A stretch of DNA of 64,000 nucleotides from NCBI GenBank assembly GCA_037176705.1, contig JBAWUJ010000108.1:62001-126000 (forward strand). The letters are read 5' to 3'. Position numbers and translations under genes: made by a program. The notes below the pieces were generated by a model, which worked only from the letters and a program-made list of their open reading frames with translations, was not told the DNA's origin and made no database searches. Positions 1-9,652 of this stretch are shown in pieces. The stretch comes from Molossus alvarezi (lineage: Eukaryota > Chordata > Mammalia > Chiroptera > Molossidae). Each line of letters begins with the position of its first letter. Position 1 is the stretch's first letter.

Positions 1-132
1 TGGGCCCCAGATTCCCTCGCTCGGCCCCCGGCGTGGGCTGGGGCGCGTGCGTGCGTGGGCTGCGTGGCCCTCGGCCCGAAGCGCGGCAGGTGCGCAGCTG
101 GCTGGCTGTGGGGGGACCAAAAAGGAGCGGCC
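1..132 (-). other. partial spacer downstream of 5S copy 1
   Basis: Right-hand end of a spacer whose own gene lies left of the window. It reads as class A here (CCCCAGATTCCC, CCCTCGGCCCG) and holds the T5 terminator of copy 1. No other feature is seen. Confidence 0.9.
119..123 (-). terminator. displaced Pol III T5 terminator of 5S copy 1
   Basis: AAAAA on the plus strand is TTTTT in the transcript. The gene itself ends in only TTT followed by GG, and then nine bases (GGCCGCTCC) precede this T5 run. RNA polymerase III normally needs at least four T residues, so the primary transcript probably ends at +131 to +135. The same element sits at the same offset, 10 to 14 bases beyond the gene end, in every copy. 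Confidence 0.75.
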
Positions 133-156
133 AAAGCCTACAGCACCCGGCATTCC

Positions 157-174
157 CAGGCGGTCTCCCATCCA
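157..174 (-). promoter_or_regulatory. 5S internal promoter, box C (copy 1)
   Basis: Gene positions 80-97, TGGATGGGAGACCGCCTG on the minus strand. This is the main TFIIIA contact of type 1 Pol III promoters and is identical to the human sequence as remembered. It is present in every copy. Confidence 0.85.
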
Positions 175-181
175 AGTCCTG

Positions 182-187
182 ACCGGG
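182..187 (-). promoter_or_regulatory. 5S internal promoter, intermediate element (copy 1)
   Basis: Gene positions 67-72 read CCCGGT, where the mammalian sequence has CCTGGT. Copy 76 alone carries the canonical T at position 69. Confidence 0.7.
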
Positions 188-189
188 CC

Positions 190-204
190 CGACCCTGCTT
201 AGCT
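190..204 (-). promoter_or_regulatory. 5S internal promoter, box A (copy 1)
   Basis: Gene positions 50-64, AGCTAAGCAGGGTCG region on the minus strand. It matches the vertebrate box A and is intact in all copies. Confidence 0.8.
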
Positions 205-273
205 TCCCAGATCCCACGAGATCGGGCGCGTTCAGGGTGGTATGGCCGGAGACGTTGGCGGCCGCCTCCAGGC

Positions 274-285
274 GCCCTAAGAGTC
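274..285 (-). promoter_or_regulatory. D-box-like upstream element of 5S copy 1
   Basis: Minus strand GACTCTTAGGGC at -32 to -21. It matches the human 5S D box, GGCTCTTGGGGC near -33 to -22 as I recall it, at 10 of 12 positions. It recurs at the same distance from +1 in every copy, including copy 108. In mammals this element raises 5S transcription. A role here is inferred. Confidence 0.7.
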
Positions 286-385
286 CAGCGCCTGGGCTGG
301 CAGCCCCCCGGGCAGCCCCCCCGGCCGCCAGGCGGAGCGCGGACCGGCCCCTCTCAGCTCTCGGGGACCCAGGCGCGCGGTCCGT

Positions 386-392
386 CCCGCCC
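386..392 (-). promoter_or_regulatory. GC box (Sp1/KLF-like) in the 5S spacer
   Basis: Minus strand GGGCGGG followed by AC, at about -133 to -139 from copy 1. In class C and L spacers a T-to-C change makes it GGGCGGGGC, a fuller GC box. Factor binding is inferred from the motif only. Confidence 0.4.
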
Positions 393-430
393 AGCCTCGA
401 ACCAGGTCCTCACCGCGGAGCTCGGCAGGC

Positions 431-442
431 CGCGCATGCGCA
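431..442. promoter_or_regulatory. NRF1-like palindrome in the 5S spacer
   Basis: CGCGCATGCGCA fits the NRF1 consensus YGCGCAYGCGCR exactly. It lies about 178-189 bp upstream of copy 1 and recurs in every complete spacer I read. Binding is not shown by sequence alone. Confidence 0.45.
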
Positions 443-510
443 GTCCAGGGGCCCCAAGGTCTGCGCCCGGGGGGCCGGGGGTCCGCCCCACGGGGCTGCG
501 CTGCCCCACC

Positions 511-519
511 GGGGGGGGG
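511..519. repeat. poly-G homopolymer (G9 here; G9 to G14 across the array)
   Basis: Pure G run after CCCCACC and before CGCGGGCGCCC. It accounts for nearly all unit-length variation. It is the longest, G14, in the spacer of copy 3, and is broken by a C at 54647 in the spacer of copy 92. Confidence 0.9.
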
Positions 520-726
520 CGCGGGCGCCCGCGAGTTGCGGCGCCTTGCGCGGCGGCCTGCTGGTGTGCTGCTGGGGCGTGGGGGGATCCCCTCTGGGCC
601 CCAGAACCCCTCGCTCGGCCCCCGGCGTGGGCTGGGGCGCGTGCGTGCGTGGGCTGCGTGGCCCTCGGCCCGAAGCGCGGCAGGTGCGCAGCTGGCTGGC
701 TGTGGGGGGACCAAAAAGGAGCGGCC

Positions 727-847
727 AAAGCCTACAGCACCCGGCATTCCCAGGCGGTCTCCCATCCAAGTCCTGACCGGGCCCGACCCTGCTTAGCTTC
801 CCAGATCCCACGAGATCGGGCGCGTTCAGGGTGGTATGGCCGGAGAC
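727..847 (-). rRNA. RNA5S: 5S ribosomal RNA, copy 2
   Basis: Consensus gene. Upstream spacer class C, G10. Confidence 0.94.
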
Positions 848-1321
848 GTTGGCGGCCGCCTCCAGGCGCCCTAAGAGTCCAGCGCCGGGGCTGGCAGCCC
901 CCCGGGCAGCCCCCCCGGCCGCCAGGCGGAGCGCGGACCGGCCCCTCTCAGCTCTCGGGGACTTGGGCGCGCGGTCCGCCCCGCCCAGCCTCGAACCAGG
1001 TCCTCACCGCGGAGCTCGGCAGGCCGCGCATGCGCAGTCCAGGGGCCCCAAGGTCTGCGCCCGGGGGGCCGGGGGTCCGCCCCACGGGGCTGCGCTGCCC
1101 CACCGGGGGGGGGGCGCGGGCGCCCGCGAGTTGCGGCGCCTTGCGCGGCGGCCTGCTGGTGTGCTGCTGGGGCGTGGGGGGATCCCCTCTGGGCCCCAGA
1201 TTCCCTCGCTCGGCCCCCGGCGTGGGCTGGGGCGCGTGCGTGCGTGGGCTGCGTGGCCTTCGGCCTGAAGCGCGGCAGGTGCGCAGCTGGCTGGCTGTGG
1301 GGGGACCAAAAAGGAGCGGCC

Positions 1322-1442
1322 AAAGCCTACAGCACCCGGCATTCCCAGGCGGTCTCCCATCCAAGTCCTGACCGGGCCCGACCCTGCTTAGCTTCCCAGA
1401 TCCCACGAGATCGGGCGCGTTCAGGGTGGTATGGCCGGAGAC
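1322..1442 (-). rRNA. RNA5S: 5S ribosomal RNA, copy 3
   Basis: Consensus gene. Upstream spacer class A with G14, the longest G run in the window. It has a private C-to-A change at 1886. Confidence 0.94.
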
Positions 1443-1920
1443 GTTGGCGGCCGCCTCCAGGCGCCCTAAGAGTCCAGCGCCTGGGCTGGCAGCCCCCCGG
1501 GCAGCCCCCCCGGCCGCCAGGCGGAGCGCGGACCGGCCCCTCTCAGCTCTCGGGGACCCAGGCGCGCGGTCCGTCCCGCCCAGCCTCGAACCAGGTCCTC
1601 ACCGCGGAGCTCGGCAGGCCGCGCATGCGCAGTCCAGGGGCCCCAAGGTCTGCGCCCGGGGGGCCGGGGGTCCGCCCCACGGGGCTGCGCTGCCCCACCG
1701 GGGGGGGGGGGGGCGCGGGCGCCCGCGAGTTGCGGCGCCTTGCGCGGCGGCCTGCTGGTGTGCTGCTGGGGCGTGGGGGGATCCCCTCTGGGCCCCAGAT
1801 TCCCTCGCTCGGCCCCCGGCGTGGGCTGGGGCGCGTGCGTGCGTGGGCTGCGTGGCCCTCGGCCCGAAGCGCGGCAGGTGCGCAGATGGCTGGCTGTGGG
1901 GGGACCAAAAAGGAGCGGCC

Positions 1921-2041
1921 AAAGCCTACAGCACCCGGCATTCCCAGGCGGTCTCCCATCCAAGTCCTGACCGGGCCCGACCCTGCTTAGCTTCCCAGAT
2001 CCCACGAGATCGGGCGCGTTCAGGGTGGTATGGCCGGAGAC
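1921..2041 (-). rRNA. RNA5S: 5S ribosomal RNA, copy 4
   Basis: Consensus gene. Upstream spacer class A, G9. Confidence 0.94.
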
Positions 2042-2514
2042 GTTGGCGGCCGCCTCCAGGCGCCCTAAGAGTCCAGCGCCTGGGCTGGCAGCCCCCCGGG
2101 CAGCCCCCCCGGCCGCCAGGCGGAGCGCGGACCGGCCCCTCTCAGCTCTCGGGGACCCAGGCGCGCGGTCCGTCCCGCCCAGCCTCGAACCAGGTCCTCA
2201 CCGCGGAGCTCGGCAGGCCGCGCATGCGCAGTCCAGGGGCCCCAAGGTCTGCGCCCGGGGGGCCGGGGGTCCGCCCCACGGGGCTGCGCTGCCCCACCGG
2301 GGGGGGGCGCGGGCGCCCGCGAGTTGCGGCGCCTTGCGCGGCGGCCTGCTGGTGTGCTGCTGGGGCGTGGGGGGATCCCCTCTGGGCCCCAGATTCCCTC
2401 GCTCGGCCCCCGGCGTGGGCTGGGGCGCGTGCGTGCGTGGGCTGCGTGGCCCTCGGCCCGAAGCGCGGCAGGTGCGCAGCTGGCTGGCTGTGGGGGGACC
2501 AAAAAGGAGCGGCC

Positions 2515-2635
2515 AAAGCCTACAGCACCCGGCATTCCCAGGCGGTCTCCCATCCAAGTCCTGACCGGGCCCGACCCTGCTTAGCTTCCCAGATCCCACG
2601 AGATCGGGCGCGTTCAGGGTGGTATGGCCGGAGAC
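2515..2635 (-). rRNA. RNA5S: 5S ribosomal RNA, copy 5
   Basis: Consensus gene. Upstream spacer class E, G9; start of an E-A-D-A series. Confidence 0.94.
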
Positions 2636-3108
2636 GTTGGCGGCCGCCTCCAGGCGCCCTAAGAGTCCAGCGCCTGGGCTGGCAGCCCCCCGGGCAGCCC
2701 CCCCGGCCGCCAGGCGGAGCGCGGACCGGCCCCTCTCAGCTCTCGGGGACCCAGGCGCGCGGTCCGTCCCGCCCAGCCTCGAACCAGGTCCTCACCGCGG
2801 AGCTCGGCAGGCCGCGCATGCGCAGTCCAGGGGCCCCAAGGTCTGCGCCCGGGGGGCCGGGGGTCCGCCCCACGGGGCTGCGCTGCCCCACCGGGGGGGG
2901 GCGCGGGCGCCCGCCAGTTGCGGCGCCTTGCGCGGCGGCCTGCTGGTGTGCTGCTGGGGCGTGGGGGGATCCCCTCTGGGCCCCAGATTCCCTCGCTCGG
3001 CCCCCGGCGTGGGCTGGGGCGCGTGCGTGCGTGGGCTGCGTGGCCCTGGGCCTGAAGCGCGGCAGGTGCGCAGCTGGCTGGCTGTGGGGGGACCAAAAAG
3101 GAGCGGCC

Positions 3109-3229
3109 AAAGCCTACAGCACCCGGCATTCCCAGGCGGTCTCCCATCCAAGTCCTGACCGGGCCCGACCCTGCTTAGCTTCCCAGATCCCACGAGATCG
3201 GGCGCGTTCAGGGTGGTATGGCCGGAGAC
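3109..3229 (-). rRNA. RNA5S: 5S ribosomal RNA, copy 6
   Basis: Consensus gene. Upstream spacer class A, G9. Confidence 0.94.
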
Positions 3230-3702
3230 GTTGGCGGCCGCCTCCAGGCGCCCTAAGAGTCCAGCGCCTGGGCTGGCAGCCCCCCGGGCAGCCCCCCCGG
3301 CCGCCAGGCGGAGCGCGGACCGGCCCCTCTCAGCTCTCGGGGACCCAGGCGCGCGGTCCGTCCCGCCCAGCCTCGAACCAGGTCCTCACCGCGGAGCTCG
3401 GCAGGCCGCGCATGCGCAGTCCAGGGGCCCCAAGGTCTGCGCCCGGGGGGCCGGGGGTCCGCCCCACGGGGCTGCGCTGCCCCACCGGGGGGGGGCGCGG
3501 GCGCCCGCGAGTTGCGGCGCCTTGCGCGGCGGCCTGCTGGTGTGCTGCTGGGGCGTGGGGGGATCCCCTCTGGGCCCCAGATTCCCTCGCTCGGCCCCCG
3601 GCGTGGGCTGGGGCGCGTGCGTGCGTGGGCTGCGTGGCCCTCGGCCCGAAGCGCGGCAGGTGCGCAGCTGGCTGGCTGTGGGGGGACCAAAAAGGAGCGG
3701 CC

Positions 3703-3823
3703 AAAGCCTACAGCACCCGGCATTCCCAGGCGGTCTCCCATCCAAGTCCTGACCGGGCCCGACCCTGCTTAGCTTCCCAGATCCCACGAGATCGGGCGCG
3801 TTCAGGGTGGTATGGCCGGAGAC
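3703..3823 (-). rRNA. RNA5S: 5S ribosomal RNA, copy 7
   Basis: Consensus gene. Upstream spacer class D (G at 3973), G9. Confidence 0.94.
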
Positions 3824-4296
3824 GTTGGCGGCCGCCTCCAGGCGCCCTAAGAGTCCAGCGCCTGGGCTGGCAGCCCCCCGGGCAGCCCCCCCGGCCGCCA
3901 GGCGGAGCGCGGACCGGCCCCTCTCAGCTCTCGGGGACCCAGGCGCGCGGTCCGTCCCGCCCAGCCTCGAACGAGGTCCTCACCGCGGAGCTCGGCAGGC
4001 CGCGCATGCGCAGTCCAGGGGCCCCAAGGTCTGCGCCCGGGGGGCCGGGGGTCCGCCCCACGGGGCTGCGCTGCCCCACCGGGGGGGGGCGCGGGCGCCC
4101 GCGAGTTGCGGCGCCTTGCGCGGCGGCCTGCTGGTGTGCTGCTGGGGCGTGGGGGGATCCCCTCTGGGCCCCAGATTCCCTCGCTCGGCCCCCGGCGTGG
4201 GCTGGGGCGCGTGCGTGCGTGGGCTGCGTGGCCCTCGGCCCGAAGCGCGGCAGGTGCGCAGCTGGCTGGCTGTGGGGGGACCAAAAAGGAGCGGCC

Positions 4297-4417
4297 AAAG
4301 CCTACAGCACCCGGCATTCCCAGGCGGTCTCCCATCCAAGTCCTGACCGGGCCCGACCCTGCTTAGCTTCCCAGATCCCACGAGATCGGGCGCGTTCAGG
4401 GTGGTATGGCCGGAGAC
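4297..4417 (-). rRNA. RNA5S: 5S ribosomal RNA, copy 8
   Basis: Consensus gene. Upstream spacer class A, G9. Confidence 0.94.
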
Positions 4418-4890
4418 GTTGGCGGCCGCCTCCAGGCGCCCTAAGAGTCCAGCGCCTGGGCTGGCAGCCCCCCGGGCAGCCCCCCCGGCCGCCAGGCGGA
4501 GCGCGGACCGGCCCCTCTCAGCTCTCGGGGACCCAGGCGCGCGGTCCGTCCCGCCCAGCCTCGAACCAGGTCCTCACCGCGGAGCTCGGCAGGCCGCGCA
4601 TGCGCAGTCCAGGGGCCCCAAGGTCTGCGCCCGGGGGGCCGGGGGTCCGCCCCACGGGGCTGCGCTGCCCCACCGGGGGGGGGCGCGGGCGCCCGCGAGT
4701 TGCGGCGCCTTGCGCGGCGGCCTGCTGGTGTGCTGCTGGGGCGTGGGGGGATCCCCTCTGGGCCCCAGATTCCCTCGCTCGGCCCCCGGCGTGGGCTGGG
4801 GCGCGTGCGTGCGTGGGCTGCGTGGCCCTCGGCCCGAAGCGCGGCAGGTGCGCAGCTGGCTGGCTGTGGGGGGACCAAAAAGGAGCGGCC

Positions 4891-5011
4891 AAAGCCTACA
4901 GCACCCGGCATTCCCAGGCGGTCTCCCATCCAAGTCCTGACCGGGCCCGACCCTGCTTAGCTTCCCAGATCCCACGAGATCGGGCGCGTTCAGGGTGGTA
5001 TGGCCGGAGAC
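4891..5011 (-). rRNA. RNA5S: 5S ribosomal RNA, copy 9
   Basis: Consensus gene. Upstream spacer class E, G9; start of an E-A-D-B-C series. Confidence 0.94.
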
Positions 5012-5484
5012 GTTGGCGGCCGCCTCCAGGCGCCCTAAGAGTCCAGCGCCTGGGCTGGCAGCCCCCCGGGCAGCCCCCCCGGCCGCCAGGCGGAGCGCGG
5101 ACCGGCCCCTCTCAGCTCTCGGGGACCCAGGCGCGCGGTCCGTCCCGCCCAGCCTCGAACCAGGTCCTCACCGCGGAGCTCGGCAGGCCGCGCATGCGCA
5201 GTCCAGGGGCCCCAAGGTCTGCGCCCGGGGGGCCGGGGGTCCGCCCCACGGGGCTGCGCTGCCCCACCGGGGGGGGGCGCGGGCGCCCGCCAGTTGCGGC
5301 GCCTTGCGCGGCGGCCTGCTGGTGTGCTGCTGGGGCGTGGGGGGATCCCCTCTGGGCCCCAGATTCCCTCGCTCGGCCCCCGGCGTGGGCTGGGGCGCGT
5401 GCGTGCGTGGGCTGCGTGGCCCTGGGCCTGAAGCGCGGCAGGTGCGCAGCTGGCTGGCTGTGGGGGGACCAAAAAGGAGCGGCC

Positions 5485-5605
5485 AAAGCCTACAGCACCC
5501 GGCATTCCCAGGCGGTCTCCCATCCAAGTCCTGACCGGGCCCGACCCTGCTTAGCTTCCCAGATCCCACGAGATCGGGCGCGTTCAGGGTGGTATGGCCG
5601 GAGAC
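5485..5605 (-). rRNA. RNA5S: 5S ribosomal RNA, copy 10
   Basis: Consensus gene. Upstream spacer class A, G9. Confidence 0.94.
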
Positions 5606-6078
5606 GTTGGCGGCCGCCTCCAGGCGCCCTAAGAGTCCAGCGCCTGGGCTGGCAGCCCCCCGGGCAGCCCCCCCGGCCGCCAGGCGGAGCGCGGACCGGC
5701 CCCTCTCAGCTCTCGGGGACCCAGGCGCGCGGTCCGTCCCGCCCAGCCTCGAACCAGGTCCTCACCGCGGAGCTCGGCAGGCCGCGCATGCGCAGTCCAG
5801 GGGCCCCAAGGTCTGCGCCCGGGGGGCCGGGGGTCCGCCCCACGGGGCTGCGCTGCCCCACCGGGGGGGGGCGCGGGCGCCCGCGAGTTGCGGCGCCTTG
5901 CGCGGCGGCCTGCTGGTGTGCTGCTGGGGCGTGGGGGGATCCCCTCTGGGCCCCAGATTCCCTCGCTCGGCCCCCGGCGTGGGCTGGGGCGCGTGCGTGC
6001 GTGGGCTGCGTGGCCCTCGGCCCGAAGCGCGGCAGGTGCGCAGCTGGCTGGCTGTGGGGGGACCAAAAAGGAGCGGCC

Positions 6079-6199
6079 AAAGCCTACAGCACCCGGCATT
6101 CCCAGGCGGTCTCCCATCCAAGTCCTGACCGGGCCCGACCCTGCTTAGCTTCCCAGATCCCACGAGATCGGGCGCGTTCAGGGTGGTATGGCCGGAGAC
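6079..6199 (-). rRNA. RNA5S: 5S ribosomal RNA, copy 11
   Basis: Consensus gene. Upstream spacer class D, G9. Confidence 0.94.
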
Positions 6200-6672
6200 G
6201 TTGGCGGCCGCCTCCAGGCGCCCTAAGAGTCCAGCGCCTGGGCTGGCAGCCCCCCGGGCAGCCCCCCCGGCCGCCAGGCGGAGCGCGGACCGGCCCCTCT
6301 CAGCTCTCGGGGACCCAGGCGCGCGGTCCGTCCCGCCCAGCCTCGAACGAGGTCCTCACCGCGGAGCTCGGCAGGCCGCGCATGCGCAGTCCAGGGGCCC
6401 CAAGGTCTGCGCCCGGGGGGCCGGGGGTCCGCCCCACGGGGCTGCGCTGCCCCACCGGGGGGGGGCGCGGGCGCCCGCGAGTTGCGGCGCCTTGCGCGGC
6501 GGCCTGCTGGTGTGCTGCTGGGGCGTGGGGGGATCCCCTCTGGGCCCCAGATTCCCTCGCTCGGCCCCCGGCGTGGGCTGGGGCGCGTGCGTGCGTGGGC
6601 TGCGTGGCCCTCGGCCCGAAGCGCGGCAGGTGCGCAGCTGGCTGGCTGTGGGGGGACCAAAAAGGAGCGGCC

Positions 6673-6793
6673 AAAGCCTACAGCACCCGGCATTCCCAGG
6701 CGGTCTCCCATCCAAGTCCTGACCGGGCCCGACCCTGCTTAGCTTCCCAGATCCCACGAGATCGGGTGCGTTCAGGGTGGTATGGCCGGAGAC
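6673..6793 (-). rRNA. RNA5S: 5S ribosomal RNA, copy 12 (G27A variant)
   Basis: Differs from the array consensus by T on the plus strand at 6767, which is G27A in the RNA, near the loop A/helix III region. Copies 29, 60 and 69 share the change. Upstream spacer class B, G9. Confidence 0.94.
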
Positions 6794-7266
6794 GTTGGCG
6801 GCCGCCTCCAGGCGCCCTAAGAGTCCAGCGCCTGGGCTGGCAGCCCCCCGGGCAGCCCCCCCGGCCGCCAGGCGGAGCGCGGACCGGCCCCTCTCAGCTC
6901 TCGGGGACCCAGGCGCGCGGTCCGTCCCGCCCAGCCTCGAACCAGGTCCTCACCGCGGAGCTCGGCAGGCCGCGCATGCGCAGTCCAGGGGCCCCAAGGT
7001 CTGCGCCCGGGGGGCCGGGGGTCCGCCCCACGGGGCTGCGCTGCCCCACCGGGGGGGGGCGCGGGCGCCCGCGAGTTGCGGCGCCTTGCGCGGCGGCCTG
7101 CTGGTGTGCTGCTGGGGCGTGGGGGGATCCCCTCTGGGCCCCAGAACCCCTCGCTCGGCCCCCGGCGTGGGCTGGGGCGCGTGCGTGCGTGGGCTGCGTG
7201 GCCCTCGGCCCGAAGCGCGGCAGGTGCGCAGCTGGCTGGCTGTGGGGGGACCAAAAAGGAGCGGCC

Positions 7267-7387
7267 AAAGCCTACAGCACCCGGCATTCCCAGGCGGTCT
7301 CCCATCCAAGTCCTGACCGGGCCCGACCCTGCTTAGCTTCCCAGATCCCACGAGATCGGGCGCGTTCAGGGTGGTATGGCCGGAGAC
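7267..7387 (-). rRNA. RNA5S: 5S ribosomal RNA, copy 13
   Basis: Consensus gene. Upstream spacer class C, G12. Confidence 0.94.
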
Positions 7388-7863
7388 GTTGGCGGCCGCC
7401 TCCAGGCGCCCTAAGAGTCCAGCGCCGGGGCTGGCAGCCCCCCGGGCAGCCCCCCCGGCCGCCAGGCGGAGCGCGGACCGGCCCCTCTCAGCTCTCGGGG
7501 ACTTGGGCGCGCGGTCCGCCCCGCCCAGCCTCGAACCAGGTCCTCACCGCGGAGCTCGGCAGGCCGCGCATGCGCAGTCCAGGGGCCCCAAGGTCTGCGC
7601 CCGGGGGGCCGGGGGTCCGCCCCACGGGGCTGCGCTGCCCCACCGGGGGGGGGGGGCGCGGGCGCCCGCGAGTTGCGGCGCCTTGCGCGGCGGCCTGCTG
7701 GTGTGCTGCTGGGGCGTGGGGGGATCCCCTCTGGGCCCCAGATTCCCTCGCTCGGCCCCCGGCGTGGGCTGGGGCGCGTGCGTGCGTGGGCTGCGTGGCC
7801 TTCGGCCTGAAGCGCGGCAGGTGCGCAGCTGGCTGGCTGTGGGGGGACCAAAAAGGAGCGGCC

Positions 7864-7984
7864 AAAGCCTACAGCACCCGGCATTCCCAGGCGGTCTCCC
7901 ATCCAAGTCCTGACCGGGCCCGACCCTGCTTAGCTTCCCAGATCCCACGAGATCGGGCGCGTTCAGGGTGGTATGGCCGGAGAC
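7864..7984 (-). rRNA. RNA5S: 5S ribosomal RNA, copy 14
   Basis: Consensus gene. Upstream spacer class A, G12. Confidence 0.94.
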
Positions 7985-8460
7985 GTTGGCGGCCGCCTCC
8001 AGGCGCCCTAAGAGTCCAGCGCCTGGGCTGGCAGCCCCCCGGGCAGCCCCCCCGGCCGCCAGGCGGAGCGCGGACCGGCCCCTCTCAGCTCTCGGGGACC
8101 CAGGCGCGCGGTCCGTCCCGCCCAGCCTCGAACCAGGTCCTCACCGCGGAGCTCGGCAGGCCGCGCATGCGCAGTCCAGGGGCCCCAAGGTCTGCGCCCG
8201 GGGGGCCGGGGGTCCGCCCCACGGGGCTGCGCTGCCCCACCGGGGGGGGGGGGCGCGGGCGCCCGCGAGTTGCGGCGCCTTGCGCGGCGGCCTGCTGGTG
8301 TGCTGCTGGGGCGTGGGGGGATCCCCTCTGGGCCCCAGATTCCCTCGCTCGGCCCCCGGCGTGGGCTGGGGCGCGTGCGTGCGTGGGCTGCGTGGCCCTC
8401 GGCCCGAAGCGCGGCAGGTGCGCAGCTGGCTGGCTGTGGGGGGACCAAAAAGGAGCGGCC

Positions 8461-8581
8461 AAAGCCTACAGCACCCGGCATTCCCAGGCGGTCTCCCATC
8501 CAAGTCCTGACCGGGCCCGACCCTGCTTAGCTTCCCAGATCCCACGAGATCGGGCGCGTTCAGGGTGGTATGGCCGGAGAC
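8461..8581 (-). rRNA. RNA5S: 5S ribosomal RNA, copy 15
   Basis: Consensus gene. Upstream spacer class F, G10. Confidence 0.94.
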
Positions 8582-9055
8582 GTTGGCGGCCGCCTCCAGG
8601 CGCCCTAAGAGTCCAGCGCCTGGGCTGGCAGCCCCCCGGGCAGCCCCCCCGGCCGCCAGGCGGAGCGCGGACCGGCCCCTCTCAGCTCTCGGGGACCCAG
8701 GCGCGCGGTCCGTCCCGCCCAGCCTCGAACCAGGTCCTCACCGCGGAGCTCGGCAGGCCGCGCATGCGCAGTCCAGGGGCCCCAAGGTCTGCGCCCGGGG
8801 GGCCGGGGGTCCGCCCCACGGGGCTGCGCTGCCCCACCGGGGGGGGGGCGCGGGCGCCCGCGAGTTGCGGCGCCTTGCGCGGCGGCCTGCTGGTGTGCTG
8901 CTGGGGCGTGGGGGGATCCCCTCTGGGCCCCAGATTCCCTCGCTCGGCCCCCGGCGTGGGCTGGGGCGCGTGCGTGCGTGGGCTGCGTGGCCTTCGGCCT
9001 GAAGCGCGGCAGGTGCGCAGCTGGCTGGCTGTGGGGGGACCAAAAAGGAGCGGCC

Positions 9056-9176
9056 AAAGCCTACAGCACCCGGCATTCCCAGGCGGTCTCCCATCCAAGT
9101 CCTGACCGGGCCCGACCCTGCTTAGCTTCCCAGATCCCACGAGATCGGGCGCGTTCAGGGTGGTATGGCCGGAGAC
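9056..9176 (-). rRNA. RNA5S: 5S ribosomal RNA, copy 16
   Basis: Consensus gene. Upstream spacer class A, G12. Confidence 0.94.
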
Positions 9177-9652
9177 GTTGGCGGCCGCCTCCAGGCGCCC
9201 TAAGAGTCCAGCGCCTGGGCTGGCAGCCCCCCGGGCAGCCCCCCCGGCCGCCAGGCGGAGCGCGGACCGGCCCCTCTCAGCTCTCGGGGACCCAGGCGCG
9301 CGGTCCGTCCCGCCCAGCCTCGAACCAGGTCCTCACCGCGGAGCTCGGCAGGCCGCGCATGCGCAGTCCAGGGGCCCCAAGGTCTGCGCCCGGGGGGCCG
9401 GGGGTCCGCCCCACGGGGCTGCGCTGCCCCACCGGGGGGGGGGGGCGCGGGCGCCCGCGAGTTGCGGCGCCTTGCGCGGCGGCCTGCTGGTGTGCTGCTG
9501 GGGCGTGGGGGGATCCCCTCTGGGCCCCAGATTCCCTCGCTCGGCCCCCGGCGTGGGCTGGGGCGCGTGCGTGCGTGGGCTGCGTGGCCCTCGGCCCGAA
9601 GCGCGGCAGGTGCGCAGCTGGCTGGCTGTGGGGGGACCAAAAAGGAGCGGCC

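Larger units (their letters stand above)
133..253 (-). rRNA. RNA5S: 5S ribosomal RNA, copy 1
   Basis: Structural RNA of the large ribosomal subunit, transcribed by RNA polymerase III with TFIIIA. Read on the minus strand it begins GTCTCCGGCCATACCACC and ends GGTGCTGTAGGCTTT, 121 nt, as in mammals. Box A, the intermediate element and box C are in place. Against the human 5S sequence as I remember it there are eight changes, shared by every copy: A5C, C39G, T40G, C46G, T69C, T73C, T76G and A103G. C5 faces U114 in helix I, a predicted mismatch. T76G falls in the bulged-G motif of loop E. The gene may make a variant 5S RNA rather than the main species. Upstream spacer is class B, G9. Confidence 0.95.
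254..726 (-). repeat. representative non-transcribed spacer (copy 1, 473 bp)
   Basis: Spacer between 5S copies 2 and 1. It is very G+C-rich; a hand count of 301-360 gives 51 of 60. From the gene outward it holds a NotI-type GCGGCCGC palindrome, the D-box match, a C-rich stretch, a GC box, an NRF1-like palindrome, the G run, CCCTCTGGGCCCC, a short GCGTGCGTGCGTG repeat and the terminator of the next gene. No gene is seen in it. All other spacers have this layout. Confidence 0.85.

Noticed and set aside
133..253. Annotating every copy as a 5S pseudogene
   Set aside because: The eight changes may impair folding, but promoter elements are intact and no copy is truncated. Expression data would be needed to call them dead.
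611..660. GCGTGCGTGCGTG stretch as a microsatellite
   Set aside because: Only about three copies of a 4-base motif, and I saw no length change between units.
277..765. Minus-strand open frames of 106 to 179 codons in every unit
   Set aside because: They overlap the 5S gene and spacer in several frames at once, with composition set by G+C content. No conserved domain is recognisable.
1426..9105. 2559-codon plus-strand open frame, and similar frames at 13745-19243, 18682-23388, 38729-43042, 43490-48370 and 48838-54336
   Set aside because: Repeats of a 198-residue Arg/Pro/Gly/Ala-rich translation of the 5S unit, antisense to the rRNA gene. Frames end when the G run changes length, which no real gene would tolerate.
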